Assembly (NCBI GenBank): GCA_948567375.1
Contig: OX419762.1
Location: forward strand, 33,186,608 to 33,250,607
From: Lunularia cruciata
Lineage: Eukaryota; Streptophyta; Marchantiopsida; Lunulariales; Lunulariaceae
Length of the DNA stretch: 64,000 bases
Reading direction: 5' to 3'
The translations under genes were made by a program, and so were the position numbers. The stretch's first letter is position 1, and each line of letters starts with the position of its first letter. Below are positions 12,201 through 24,297 of this stretch, piece after piece. A model generated the notes under the pieces. It was not told the origin of the DNA. It was given only the letters and a program-made list of their open reading frames with translations, and did no database searches.

Positions 12201-14053
12201 GAAGATGGTGTATCTGAATGTGAAGTGTTGGTGGTGTTAGTCATAGGAACAGTGACTCTATGGTTTGATGGCCCAATCCTCAAGTACCCTTTGTGCCATC
12301 AATCAGTTGTGCGTGCTGCTCTCAACCATGGCCTCCCAAGAAGTAAGTCATAGCTTGAATCCTTCAAGACTTGGAAAGTCATGAGATTTTGAACTCCCAT
12401 AACTGAAACTACCACCTTATCCATCACCCCTACTGGTCGAACTTGTTGCTTGTTTGCCATGCTCACCACAAATGTTGAAGGTCTTGAGGGTATTATACCC
12501 AACTTCTTCATCAACCTTTCTGACATGGCATTCACTACTGATCCTCCATCAACCAATGCATCCTTGATGTTGTGACCATTCACTCTCACATCAATCTTGG
12601 AGGCATATTCACAAGCTTCCCATGGTGCTGGCTTGGCATCCACCACCCCCATTGATACTGGAACTTTTACCTTCTTCTTCTTCTTGCTCCTTGTAGAACT
12701 CAAACCACCTCTAAGCTCCTTTCTCAAGGTAGGGTTCAAAGCAATTAATTGGCCCACTGTGATGTTAGCCTTGTGACTACCAACATCCTCCAACACATTG
12801 TAGTTCCATTGTTGCTTTGAGATCAAGAAGTCCTCCATCCCCAACTTCTTCATTGGAGTCTTTGTTGTTGATGGTGTTGAGGTGCGAGTGATCCTAGTAG
12901 ACATAGGAGTATCCTTGCTTGAAGTAAATCCTTGAGAAGAGTGAACATCCTCTACAAAACGAGCTCTCTTCTTCTCTTGTGCCAAAAGCTCCAAATTAAG
13001 ACCCTTGGAGTTTGAGCACTCTCCCTTCTCATACTTGCTCTCAACCACATCTATGGATGCTATCCTCTTACCTTTGTTGGGATTAGGAGCCACTTGGGTT
13101 TCACTACCTCCCTCTTTCCCTCTATTGGCTCCCTCATAACCCCTTCCTCCATGGTAAGTGGAATTTGGGCAATTCTTTTGGATATGGCCTCTTCCTCCAC
13201 AACCAAAACAATTTCTATCATTGAAATTGTTGGCTGGTTGGCCTCCTCTATATGGATAGTTTCCATAACTCCTAGGCCCTCTCCCTACATTCTGATCCAC
13301 CTCTCTCTTCTCCCATAGTTGCACCACATTGATCTTGAGATCCGCAAGTTGTTATGTGATGGTTTGGAGTGGATCTTTTGGTGGAGGTGCAAGAACTGGA
13401 GCAACTACTACTTGTGGTGCAACCCTTGTCACCAAAGTATCAGAAGTTCCACCATACTTGTAGCCTTGAGGAGGATGCACAACCTCCTTCACCACCAAAT
13501 CACTCTCATCCCCTTCCAAACTCTCCTCCATACGAATTGCGATTTTGATAGCTTCAACCTTGGAAGAAGGTTTTTCATATCTCACCTTGCTTCTAATTTG
13601 TGGTCTCAATCCTCCCACAAAATTCTTGGTGAGCATGGCCCCTATGCCAATCATTGTAGTCTCCACATCATCCCCACCCTTCCTCAACACTATGCAAAAT
13701 CTGGACTCCAACTTTTCCACTCTTTCCACATAGACCCTCACTTTCTCTCCATCTCCTTGCTTGAGAAATGTAACCTCAATCATCAATCTTTCATAACTCT
13801 CATCAGGAAGAAAGTTCTCAATGAGTGCTGAAGTCAAAGTCTCCCAAGACTCCTCTTCCACCTCTCTCCTCTCTCTCTTTTGGTATTCTGACTCATACCA
13901 TGTAAGTGCTGCATCCTCAAAGAAATCTGGTAATAATGAGGCCTACTCATTCTTCCTCCTCTCATTGTTTCCTATGCAAGCTCTCTTGAAGTCTCTCACA
14001 AAGGCCTCCACATCTTCTCCATCCTTGCCAAAGAAAACCGGAAGTTTCCCCAT
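9227..14053 (-). pseudogene. A1 gag-pol polyprotein with six nonsense codons
   Basis: ATG at 14053 to stop at 9227 is 4827 bp in one frame, the same length as A2 without its duplication. It has six internal stops, at about 13943, 13352, 12299, 9863, 9800 and 9755, and no indel that changes the frame. Domains in order: capsid-like gag, one CCHC knuckle, an aspartic protease with DGG at the active site, RT with FIDDF, RNase H, an integrase with HHCC and DDE-type core, and a GPF-type C-terminus. At least three stops (TGG to TAG, CGA to TGA twice) fit transition mutation. It cannot make a full polyprotein. Confidence 0.93.
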
Positions 14054-14288
14054 CTTAACCCCTCACTATCTTTCTTTTTCTCTCAATTTTTTTTTCTCTT
14101 TTCTTTTCTCTCACTCTATTACTAATAAAGTATATACATGACTAACACCATCTGAGAATAATCCACTCTAGGGAACAAAGAAGGTTCAGGTTGCTCAAAG
14201 ATTTCTATAGCAACATCAAATCCTAGAGTGCATATTAATCTAACTCTCATGGATAGTTTATCCATAAGTTGAAAGATTATCTCCATCA

Positions 14289-14762
14289 CTAATCTTGAGA
14301 ACTAGCTGATGAAGGTGGTAGTATTTCTGTAGCTGTACTAAGACTCTCTCCAAGATCCTTCACCAAAGTTTCCAAAAGTGCTTTTACTCCACTACACTCA
14401 TGTCCTTTTGGAAGTCCTTCAACTCCACAAACCTCACACAACTCCTTGGTCTTAGATCTTCTCCCTCCCAATCTTGGTGAAGAAGGTCCAACATGCAAAC
14501 CCAAGTCAAGTAAGCCTCTCCTTTCCCTCAATCTCTTGCTCTCAAAGGTCAATGGACATGAACTTGCCTTATGTCCCTTCTCTCCACATAGAAAGCACTT
14601 AGACTCACTCTTTCCTCCAAGTGGTGTAGGTTTTTGGATCCTCTCAACACTCTCTTCAAATTCTATTGTAAACTCTCTTTTCCTCAAATCCACCCCTACA
14701 ATCACCTCAAACCCTTGGGGAACCTTGCATAATCTCAATTTCCACTCTTGATGACCCTCCAT
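14289..14762 (-). CDS. A1 leader ORF with cysteine-rich zinc-binding motifs
   Basis: An intact 157-codon ORF starts with ATG at 14762 (MEGHQEW) and ends at 14289, about 235 bp before gag-pol on the same strand but separate from it. It has a canonical CCHC knuckle (CFLCGEKGHKASSC) at about residues 53-66 and a second Cys/His cluster (CEVC...HEC) near residues 105-120. It is almost identical in A2, and its 3' end is present in A3. A role in RNA binding or packaging is suggested only by the knuckle. It could also be a captured fragment of another gene. Confidence 0.6.
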   Translation of the reverse strand: MEGHQEWKLRLCKVPQGFEVIVGVDLRKREFTIEFEESVERIQKPTPLGGKSESKCFLCGEKGHKASSCPLTFESKRLRERRGLLDLGLHVGPSSPRLGGRRSKTKELCEVCGVEGLPKGHECSGVKALLETLVKDLGESLSTATEILPPSSASSQD

Positions 14763-15601
14763 GTTCCCCAAGATGAATCTAAAGACTCAAACATGTTTTT
14801 TGTTGATCTCAAACTTCTCATGCATGAGATCTCCACTCTACAGAATTGACCCTTCCTCACAATGTCACTCAAATCTCCCAACCAATATGTCAAAGTCCTC
14901 TGAAATTTTCCACACTTGATCACAACTCCAGGGCGTCCCTCTCTGAAAAATTTCAGATCTTTTCATTGAGCCATTTGGCCTAGACACCTTTCTATTCAGC
15001 ACCCATATTTCAGATTTGGTCTGAAAACCACCCCCCTCACTTCAAAAACTCATAACGCCCTGCGCAAAAACGATCTCTCTCTAATTTTTGTGGCAGCAGG
15101 TAGGATACAATGCAATAAATTTTCTTGGAAATTTTCAGGACAATTCACTAAAAATTGAAGAAATGGCAGACTCTGTACAATTTTCCAGAGAGCATGCAGT
15201 TGCGGGAGCAGTTTACCCTATCAACTTTCAAAAATTCTAGCCTAGTGCGCATAGAAGCTCTCTCAATAATTTCAAGTGTGGTAACTGAAAGATAACCCAA
15301 GCTATCATGTGTAGAAATCTCAAGTCCAGATCTCAAACTTGAGATTTTGCCCAAAATCACCTTAATCCCCAAAATCTGCAATCCACCTCACACAATCTCT
15401 CCAATTCCTCTCATGTGTACAAGATGTACAAAATCACCTCAAAGACATCATAATGAACTACAGGGTATACAAATGGATCTTGGTTCTCTAACATAAGTTC
15501 AGCCCTCTCCTCTCCTAATGTTCTCTCCAAGTGAGCTCTCATAGCCTCCTTCTGCCTAATGTAGAATTGGACGCGGAACATTATCTTGCCTTCTAGAGAG
15601 G

Positions 15602-15618
15602 TCCCGGCAACGGAACCA
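15602..15618 (-). other. A1 primer-binding site
   Basis: Minus-strand TGGTTCCGTTGCCGGGA sits 4 bp inside the 5' LTR and matches the complement of the plant tRNA-Asp 3' end at 14 of 17 positions. It is identical to A2. Confidence 0.75.
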
Positions 15619-15622
15619 AAAA

Positions 15623-16314
15623 TGTGAGCTGGCCTGTCTCTCACTCAGGATGAACCTCTGATGGCTATTATGGTAGCGCACCATGGACTAAGAAGGCAAG
15701 GAACCCCAACTCCATCATACTCCTCCAAGGCTAACACTCCAAGACTCAAGACATTGCTCACTAGAGAACTCAATGAGAGAGAGAGATAGTTGCAAATGAA
15801 AGGATGATGAGTACCTCCTCACCCCTTGTTTATATACTTGTGAAATAGTTACGTACCAAAGTTACTAATTACCGTAGTAACTCAAGTTACTAGACTAAAA
15901 GTCAAGTAAAGTCAAAAAGTAAAAAGGAATATCCATTCACATAGGCATATTCCCCTAAGCATGTGGTCTTATCTTGACCCAACCACTAAGTCAAGGATTC
16001 CTTCACATGGGCTATCCTTGGAACAAAGAAGAATCCAAAAGAAAAAGGTTTGCGGGCCCAAGAGTTCTCAACTCTTTCCTCAAAGCCAAACACCTAGGAA
16101 TAATGCCAAGTCAACACACTAAAATCCAAAATAGTGGTGCTCATCTTTTCTACTTCCTCTAAAGTAAGGTCCACTCTATCTTAGCTATGACTAACTTTAG
16201 CTAACCATGACTAATATAGAACCATCCTTTATCTCTATAAATAATATCTCTTAAGTACTTGTAATACCAAGCTAAATATCACAATACCACACACATGCAC
16301 AAATGGGTGTTACA
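15623..16314 (-). repeat. A1 5' LTR
   Basis: 692 bp. Compared by eye with 8487-9178 there are five differences, all C/T or A/G transitions. The end abuts the PBS region. Between this LTR and the leader ORF (14763-15600) lies about 0.84 kb of leader sequence with only short ORFs I do not consider coding. Confidence 0.95.
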
Positions 16315-16980
16315 GGTTGATGTCAAAGAAGGACCTGCCTGCTATCTATCATATGATCTATATCTATCATATGATCACATCGATACCCATTGATTTGGGG
16401 TCCGGTGTGAATGTCATGACCAAAGATACTACAAATTGACTCGGGTATCATACGTTTGAGCCAACACCCCGAGTGCTAAAGTTTGCAGACCAAACCAGGA
16501 GACGGCCTTTGGGCATGCTGTCAAACATAACCACAATCATTGGAGGGGTTCCCTTCAAATTGAATTACATAGTGTTGCGACCAGTAACAAAGACTGGTTA
16601 CCCTCTGTTGATTGGAAGACCCTGGTTGTACAGTGCCCAAGTTGTGGTGGATTGGCATCAGTAGAAGTTAAGATTCAAGGACATTTTGTCCAAAGATCAG
16701 AAGCTGGTGACTGTGAGTTGGACAAAAGTTCTCCACCTTGGGGAAACAAGTTTGTTGGAAGAGGAGGACAATCCAAAGACTCATTGTCTTTGTCGTCAGA
16801 CAAATCCAAAGATGAAGTCCAAGTTAACTATTTGGAATGCTACGAGGTGGATGTCAAAGATGAAGATCCATATGACCTTGCCTTGGGTGAACCTGACTTG
16901 GAGGAAGGAGGTTTGATGGTAGCTCACCTCGGGTTAAGCTGAGTAAGCCACGTTGAAGGCATCATCAACCCCCATGACTG
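16315..16980 (+). pseudogene. B2 protease and linker region
   Basis: Resumes after A1 with the end of gag and an aspartic protease whose active site reads DLG at about 16391 (the B4 copy has the canonical DSG). It continues through a second conserved block ending LLIGRPW near 16625. Stops at 16437-16439 (TGA) and 16662-16664 (TAG) sit at the same places as in B4. The rest is an acidic linker to RT. Not functional as it stands. Confidence 0.85.
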
Positions 16981-17011
16981 TCAAGATGTTTAATTAACAG
17001 AAGGAAAACTT

Positions 17012-18425
17012 TTGAAAATTTCAAAGACAGTCACTTTGGAGGAGTTGGCAAGATACAATGCCCTGTTCATAGAATTCCAAGATGTATTCACTTGGTCTAT
17101 TGATCAAATGCCGGGTATTCCACGAGAATTCGGAGAACACCGGATTGATCTGGTTGAAGGTGCAGTCCCGGTTTGGCAGCGACAATACCGCTTGAACCCG
17201 AAGTACTCGCTTTTGGTGAAAGATTAAATTGACAAGTACTTAGGGGCCATAATCATCTTCCCTATCTTAAGCAGTGAATGGGTTTCCCCCATTGTCATTG
17301 TCCCGAAGAAGAAAACAGGGAAGACTTTTGGAAGTTGAACACAATCACAAGGAAAGATCACCATCCCTTGCCTTTTATTGATACAATTTTAGATTAGGTA
17401 GCAGGTCATCCTTGTTATAGCTTTCTCGATGGATTTTTAGGGTATAATCAAGTATCCATTTGAGAAGAGGACAAGGATAAAACCACCTTCATGACCGATT
17501 GGGGCACTTTTTCTTACAATCAAATGCCCTTTGGGTTGTGTAATGCTCCCGCTACTTTCCAGCGGATGATGAATTCAATCTTCAAAGATTTCCTGCACAA
17601 ATTTGTGGAAGTTTTCATTGATGATTTTTGTATGTTTGGGTGAAGAGATGTACATTTAGATTACCTTCACCAAACTTTTGAAAGGTGTCATTTTGCTGGC
17701 TTGTCATTACACCCAGAGAAATGCTTCTTTGCAATGAAGGAGGGAATTCTTCTGGGGCATCGGGTGTCAAGCCGAGGTATTGAAGTCAACATCGAGAAGG
17801 TTAAGATAATTGTAGCTTTGGAATCCCCAAAGAACATCCTGGAGCTGAGAGCCTTCTTGGGACATGTCGGATACTACAAACGCTTCGTGTCAAATTATGT
17901 GGTGCTTGCTGCACCACTTACAAAGCTTCTGAAGAAATCTGAAGACTATCTGTGGGAAGCAAATCAAGAAGAAGCTTTCCAGGTGTTGAAGAAGAAGCTG
18001 GTTGAAGCACCAGTTATGAGGGCCCCAAATTGGGATGTCCTTTTCATGTATATGTGGACACTTTGTCCATGGCCATTGGAGTTGTCTTAAGTCAGAAGGA
18101 CAAAAAGAAGAAGGACTACCCGGTGTATTATGCCAGCCGCCAACTTTTAGTTTCTGAAAAGAACTATTCGACGATTGAAAGAGAAGCACTCGGAATGGTG
18201 TATGCATGCAAGAAATTTCACCACTATCTGTTGGGATACAAGTTTGTCTTCTATGTTGACCATTATGCATTGCAACATTTGGTCAAGAAGGCAGATTTAT
18301 TTGGGCAAATTGCAAGATGGATCTTGTTGTTACAAGAATTCACATATACTGTACAAGTAAGGAAGGGAGCTTTGCATTTGAATGCGGACTTCCTATCCAG
18401 GTTAGAAACTCAAGACCAGGAGTAG
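17012..18425 (+). pseudogene. B2 reverse transcriptase and RNase H
   Basis: RT begins around 17150 (VWQRQYRLN) and continues through a PKK motif, MPFGLCNAPATFQ at about 17524-17562 and the FIDDF catalytic box at about 17615. The connection region (GHVGYY) is near 17865, and RNase H begins around 18050, with YASRQ and a DHYAL box. A deletion near 17325 removes part of RT, there is a frameshift near 18045, and stops occur at 17461 and elsewhere. The family fold is clear; the enzyme is dead. Confidence 0.9.
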
Positions 18426-18958
18426 GAAATTGACAATTGGTTCCCTTAAAAGAGTTGTATCAATTATCAGTAATGCAAAGTATGAGGTATGCAGCTGAAT
18501 ATCACTATCTACATACTCTCCATTGTCCTGAAGGGATGGACCCGGAGCAGAGGGTAGTCTTTCTCAGAAAAATGGGGCCGTACCAGCTTAAACACAACAT
18601 TTTATTTAAAATGAGCAAAGACAAAGTACTTTGGCGATGCTTGGAGTCATACGAAGTAGGAGGAGTGATTGAATCTTTACACTCCGAAGCATTAGGAGGA
18701 CACTATGCTCTGAAGAATACTGTAAAGAAAATTCTTTCGGTAGGGTATTGGTGGCCTACAATGTACAAAGATATGCATGCTCATATTCAAGGCTGTGATG
18801 CTTGTCAAAGAACGAGGAAGCCGATGGCTACTTCTCAATGGCCTTTGAGACCAATTTTGCCTTTGGCTCCATTTGAGAAATGAGGGATTGATTTTGTGGG
18901 TCCCATTCAATCAATGCCTAAGTCACAAGAAAGCGATACATTTTGGTTTGCATTTACT
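18426..18958 (+). pseudogene. B2 integrase, N-terminal part
   Basis: Encodes the zinc-binding HHCC domain (H..H near 18685-18705, CDAC near 18798) and the first catalytic Asp in GIDFVGP at about 18885, preceded by a TGA. The frame is cut by a solo A LTR at 18959 and continues at 19653. The B4 element has lost everything beyond the start of this region. Confidence 0.88.
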
Positions 18959-19652
18959 TGTGAGCCGGCCTGTCTCTCACTCAGGATGAACCTCTGATGG
19001 CTATTATGGTAGCGCACCATGGACTAAGAAGGCAAGGAACCCCAACTCCATCATACTCCTCCAAGGCTAACACTCCAAGACTCAAGACATTGCTCACTAG
19101 AGAACTCAATGAGAGAGAGAGATAGTTGCAAATGAAAGGATGATGAGTACCTCTTCACCCCTTGTTTATATTCTTGTGAAATAGTTATGTACCAAAGTTA
19201 CTAATTACCGTAGTAACTCAAGTTACTAGACTAAAAGTCAAGTAAAGTCAAAAAGTAAAAAGGAATATCCATTCACATGGGCATATTCCCCTAAGCATGT
19301 GGTCTTATCTTGACCCAACCACTAAGTCAAGGATTCCTTCACATGGGCTATCCTTGGACTAAAGAGGAATCCAAAACAAAAAGGCTTGTGGGCCCAAGAG
19401 TTCTCAACTCTTTCCTCAAAGCCAAACACCTAGGAATAATACCAAGTCAACACACTAAAATCCAAAATAGTGGTGCTCATCTTTTCTACTTCCTCTAAAG
19501 TAAGGTCCCCTCTATCTTAGCTATGACTAACTTTAGCTAACCATGACTAATATAGAACCATCCTTTATCTCTATATAAATAATATCTCTTAAGTACTTGT
19601 AATACCAAGCTAAATATCACAATACCACACACATGCACAAATCGGTGTTACA
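18959..19652 (-). repeat. Solo A-family LTR in B2 integrase
   Basis: 694 bp with A-family termini and no internal region. Flanks are TACT (18955-18958) and GACT (19653-19656), a 4-bp duplication with one mismatch; the reading frame suggests GACT was the original. It is a remnant of LTR-LTR recombination and interrupts the integrase core. Confidence 0.93.
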
Positions 19653-20489
19653 GACTATGCTACCAAGATGGTCGAAGCTGAAGCAACTTGCAGAGATAAT
19701 GCTGAAACTGTGGCGGAATTTTTCTTTTGAAACATCATCTCCCAATATGGGTGTCCTCTGGAATTGGTCAGTGACCGAGGAACACATTTTTTGAACTTTG
19801 TAATGGAGGCATTAACCAAGTACTTTCAGATTAAACATCGGAAGACGACTCCTTATAACCCAAAAGCAAATGGCTTAACGGAAAAGGCGAATGGGTTACT
19901 TTGCAAAATTTTGAATAAGGTGACCGTCAATTATACCTATGACTGGGACACAAAATTACCATCCACATTGTGGGCATTTTGAACGACAGAAAAGATTACA
20001 ACCAAACAAACTCCATACTGCTTGACATATGGCTTGCATCCCATACTACTAGTTGAATTTGAAGTACCAACATATTGGATTCTTTGCGAAGAATGATTGT
20101 TGGAGGAAGAAAGTCAGGATCTTCGGATTCATCAATTGATGTGGTTAGAAGAGAAAAGAGACAATGCAATGAAAACCACAAAAGAAGTGCAAGCACAGAG
20201 GAAAGTCAGGCACGATAAGCGAATCAAGCCTATGGCTGTACGTGAAGGAGATTTGGTTTTGTTATATGACAATCACCAAATATTTTTTCCAGGAAAGTTG
20301 CGTTTGAGATGGATGGGTCCCTATCGAGTTCTTCATCTTTATGAAAAAAGGTCCATGCAGCTTGTAGACTTGGAAGGTAATCCTTTTGCCACTCAAGTAA
20401 ACGGGTGGAGAGTTTGGAGATATTGGACCATAGACTTGGAAGTCTCTAAGACACCCGAGGTCTATGTTCACGAGGACGCTCACATTTGA
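19653..20489 (+). pseudogene. B2 integrase, core and C-terminal part
   Basis: Starts in DYATKM, then LVSDRG (second catalytic Asp near 19770) and NPKANGLTEK with the catalytic Glu near 19880, followed by a C-terminal domain with a GPY motif near 20310 and a VNGWR end typical of plant Gypsy integrases. Stops near 19728, 19981 and 20095 break it. The final TGA (20487-20489) overlaps the purine tract, leaving no room for an env-like gene. Confidence 0.88.
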
Positions 20490-20500
20490 GGGAGGGGGTA
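20488..20500 (+). other. B2 polypurine tract
   Basis: GAGGGAGGGGGTA directly precedes the 3' LTR and would prime plus-strand DNA synthesis. Confidence 0.8.
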
Positions 20501-23500
20501 TGTGGTATCCACATTTTTTGTTTTTTTCAAAATAGAGAAGAAGAAGTGTATAGAGAAGTCGGATTGAGCTTGTATGGCCAAAGAAGGCAAAGAAAGAGTC
20601 TTTGGCATGAAACCCAAAGTAAAGTGACTTCGGGTCATAAGGCAAAGTACCCGGAAATGCTCTATCAGCATACAACCCAAAGTAAGGAGTCTTCGTATCG
20701 GGGGAGCTCAACCCGAGGCAAAGTCTGTCTAACAACCTTTCGTTGGGGTAAGAAATTCAAGAAGGGACCGTTCAAAACTGGCGGTCCATACATGCAAAGT
20801 ATGATTGATAGTGATAGGTGCATGCAGGAGGTGTGATTTCTTGGTAGAAACTTGAATTGAAGAGAGACGAAGAAAGTGCAACTCTATAAAAATCGAGCTC
20901 ACGATGAAGCAATGTCAAGCAATTTTCCTTTGCCGTTGAGAAGTTGTCCTGCAGGTGATTGTGGGAAGGGAAATAGAGTTGGAGACGCGCTAGTGTGTAA
21001 GGGAGAAGTCGAGAGAGTGAAACCGAGAGACAGTGAGAAAGCAAGATAGATGGGAGGAGGAAAGAAGAACTCCAAATTCATAGTGAGGAATCATGCAATT
21101 CAGAGGTTAGATGTAATCGCAAGAATCAAAGTCTTGAGCCGACTTTGGATTACATTCTTGGCATGGAACTGGAATGTTAGTTTTCCAGGTTTCATGACTG
21201 AGATCATCAAGAGCAAGTGTCTTGATGGACCCGAGGAAGAAGGAAAGAGAGGAAATCCGGCTCGATGGATAGAGTCGGATTAGAGATTAGTACTTGGGAA
21301 GGAAGCAAGCACGGAGTAGGGTGCCACATTCTTGGGGAAGGGAGAGATAGCCAAAGAAACCCAAGAAATGAGAGATGCATTCTCGTCAAAGCGGACAAAG
21401 AATGGGTACAAAGTCGAGAGTTATAAAGATCCTATCAAGAGGGGAATTGTGAGTGCTCTAATGGCAATCTTGAAGCCGGAGAGAACAACCTATGTGATGA
21501 AACACCAAGCGGTGTTCTTTCACAAATTGTTTGCAGGAGAACCAATCAATTGGGCAAGGTGTTTCCATGGGAGAACACAACAAATGGTGTGGAATCTGCG
21601 GGATAAATCGCCTCCACATTACATTGTCCCGTTTGCAGCCCATTTCTACTTTGGGTTGAATTTGTTGAACTCAGCGGAGCAAACACGGATGGTGTCGCAT
21701 TTCCATCCCGATTAAAGAAGAGAAGTTGATGTAGAGGAGCAGTAGTACATCTTACAAATCAGAAGCACCAACGAGTACTACAAGAAGACCGGGAAGAATG
21801 TGGAGATAGAAGTGAGTACTCCAAAATCAAAGAAGAGAAGTTGGTAGGGCAAAACCGAAGACAAGATGAAACCTCGGAAGACCAGAAGAGGAAACCCGAG
21901 GCGGGGCATGGTGGTGATCGAGTCAGAAGATGAAGACTCGGAAGGTGAAGCCGAGTGCAAGTCTGAAGACTTGGAATGCGAGGACGAGCCCGAGCTAACG
22001 CTACAAAGTGGAGATACGAGTAGTGACAGCGATGAAGGTGGAGAAATGATGTCGGTGCAAATTGCTGCAGAGGAGGAAGAAGAAGTGCAGGCGGAGACCA
22101 AGGCCGAGGACAACACAAAGTTGGAAGATGAGATACCCAAGGCCAAAGAGAAGAAGATCACAGTTCAGAGGGGAGTTTGCTTGAGATGCAAGGCAAAGTG
22201 TGATGCAGGTCCAAGTAAAGTAAAAGAAGAAATGAACAAAAGCTTGGGAAGCGAGGCGTCAGTTTTGATACAAAGACTGTAGAGACAAAGGCAAGTATCG
22301 GGTGAACACGAAGTGAGAAGGGAAGTTGCTACACAAGAGGAGGTAGTAGCAAGCAATGGAGTAGAGTACTTGCGGGAGGTTGTGTGTCCTCTGTTGGTGC
22401 AGTTAGAACACAGGAAGAAGGAGATGCAATCAACTTGTCTAGAAGTGAAGACTATGTTGCAGTTCTTAGCGCGATTGAAGAAGAGAACTCGGAGTTGAAG
22501 AAAATCATAACCCGAGGTGAGGAGGAAAGTGAAGTACTGCAAGCAGAGGCAGTAGTGAAGACTCAGGTAATTGAGGACCTGAGGAGAGAAGTGAGATATC
22601 AAGAAGAGCTTGTTAAGAAGAGTGACATAGCAAGGGAAAAGCAAGTAGCGGAATATGAGATCTTGAAGCAACAGTTTGCTGATTCAAGAGTAGAACTTAT
22701 CCATGCTATGGCGAGGGTAGCAACAAAGGAACAAGAGCTCGATAGGGTGATGGAGAGTGTAGAAGAGAAGAAGCAGCTCTGGCAAAGAGAGTAAGCAGCA
22801 CAATATAGGGAAGAAGAACGGTTACAAGAGTTACTTCATAATCAGGAGGAGAAGATTGTACAGGAGGAGAAGGAGAAGGAAACAGTGAAAGCCTAGTTTG
22901 AAGCAGAGTTGGCAATGTACAAGGAGGATTGGCTTGCAGATCGAGAGCAAGAAAGAAAAATGCGATTGGAGCCGCTGAAGAAGATTGTCCTCAGGATGAA
23001 CGTGATGTTGAGTACAGAGGCCATTGTTCAAATTGAAGAGACAAGGCTGCACGAGTTGAAATTATTGGTGTAAGAGACGAGGCATAGACATGCAAAAGAT
23101 ACCAATTTGAATGCACTACTGATAAGTCTCAGGACTTGTGTAGATAGGAAGATATTAGAGGTAGAAGATAATATTGCGATTAGATTAGACTTAGTAAAGT
23201 TGGAGATAGAAAAACTTCGGAAGGATGTTAGAGCCAAACCCGAAGTAGATGAAGTAGGAGTGCCGATGTCTTCGGAGTTACCATTGGAGACATTGGAGAA
23301 GAGTGGGTCGAGAGATGAAGGTTTAGAAGGGTTACCCACTAGTGTAATTTTAGATCAGGAAAGAGAATTGCTAGATCTGGTAGAAGAAGTAGAAGATGTG
23401 AAACCCAAGGATAGAGTAGTGGGAAGTAAATTTACTTCGGGTTTGGGTTTGAAAGCCGATGATGAAGTAGACATCGGATCGGATTAGTAACAATTTTGAG

Positions 23501-24288
23501 ATATGAAGAGGCAGATATGAAGAGGTGCATTGTCATTTTGGATCTGCAAGTTAGAAGAGTTGTTGTAGAATGGTATAGTTGTTAGAATTTTCGATTGCTT
23601 CACTACTTAAGAGTGGCATTTGCAGTATCATGTTGTTAAGTGCTCATAATTTCTAAGAATAGATAAAGCAAAGTGCTGTGAAGCAGTGCTCGTCGCTTAA
23701 GCTTGAATCCAAGTATCAACTTTGCAATTGTGTTTGTGAGTGTTTGGAGAAATTCAAAGTGCAAGTCATTGTGCTTGTTGGATGTTGGATTCCACAACCT
23801 TGATCTTCATTATGTGTGTTTGATCCTGAGTAAAGTGCAATTGGAGCAATGCCTTGATAGATCTGAGAGGAATTGTAGTGTAGGTAGTATTCTACAATTG
23901 TGAGTGTAGTGTGAGGTTGATGTGAAGCAATTTTGATTGAGGAAGTTGTGCCTTCAGTGGAAGGGTGGAACACAATTCTGAGGCAAAGTCGTTTTGTAGT
24001 GAAATGCCATTTTTGGGAGAGCCTAAATCATCACAATCAAGATTGTTTGGAAAGAATTGATGGAGTTGTGATTAAGGAGTGTGAAATTTGTGACAAGACT
24101 GCAAATCAGTGCTTGTTACTCTCTTCTGGGTGTGGTTTCTACCTGAGAGACTAAAGAAGAACTCAAGAAGAACTAAATGGTTACTTTGACTTTGTTTTTG
24201 GATATTTCTGACTTGTATCTCTGCAGGAACAAACTTTACTTACACGATTACCACAAAAGTGATATTTGCCGGGTATTTGCCGGATACA
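20501..24288 (+). repeat. B2 3' LTR
   Basis: 3788 bp, starting TGTGGTATCC. The 3' end is rearranged: the terminal TATTTGCCGG appears twice and the end reads GGATACA rather than GGTTGTCACA, yet the ACTCT duplication follows directly. A TATA box is at about 20884. A decayed LTR ORF occupies 20912-23487, and 23488-24288 is non-coding. Confidence 0.93.
20912..23487 (+). pseudogene. B2 3' LTR-encoded ORF, decayed
   Basis: Homologous to the other B LTR ORFs, starting MSSNFPLP at 20912 and ending DIGSD at 23487. The globular block lies at about 21060-21800, the acidic part at 21900-22150 and the coiled coil at 22380-23400. Several frameshifts and stops (for example after the SDWR-equivalent site near 21281, and near 22280) disable it. 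Confidence 0.85.
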
Positions 24289-24297
24289 ACTCTTTTT

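Larger units (their letters stand above)
8487..16314 (-). mobile_element. A1: full-length A-family Ty3/Gypsy element
   Basis: Minus-strand element of 7828 bp with two 692-bp LTRs, a tRNA-Asp-like PBS, a leader ORF, a single gag-pol frame and a purine tract. Flanks are GGTC (8483-8486) and GGTT (16315-16318), a 4-bp duplication with one mismatch. It splits B2 between gag and protease. By eye the LTRs differ at five sites, all transitions, so A1 is older than A2 but still fairly young. Confidence 0.95.
2085..24288 (+). mobile_element. B2: full-length B-family Ty3/Gypsy element with nested A1 and a solo A LTR
   Basis: Bounded by ACTCT at 2080-2084 and 24289-24293. It has a 5' LTR (2085-5862), a PBS, gag-pro-pol, a purine tract and a 3' LTR (20501-24288). 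Domain order is gag, protease, RT, RNase H, integrase, which is Ty3/Gypsy order; there is no chromodomain. It is inserted in reverse orientation inside B1, a solo LTR of its own family. Its LTRs differ from each other at many sites (several in the first 120 bp), so it is an old insertion. Coding regions are broken by stops, frameshifts and insertions. Confidence 0.95.
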
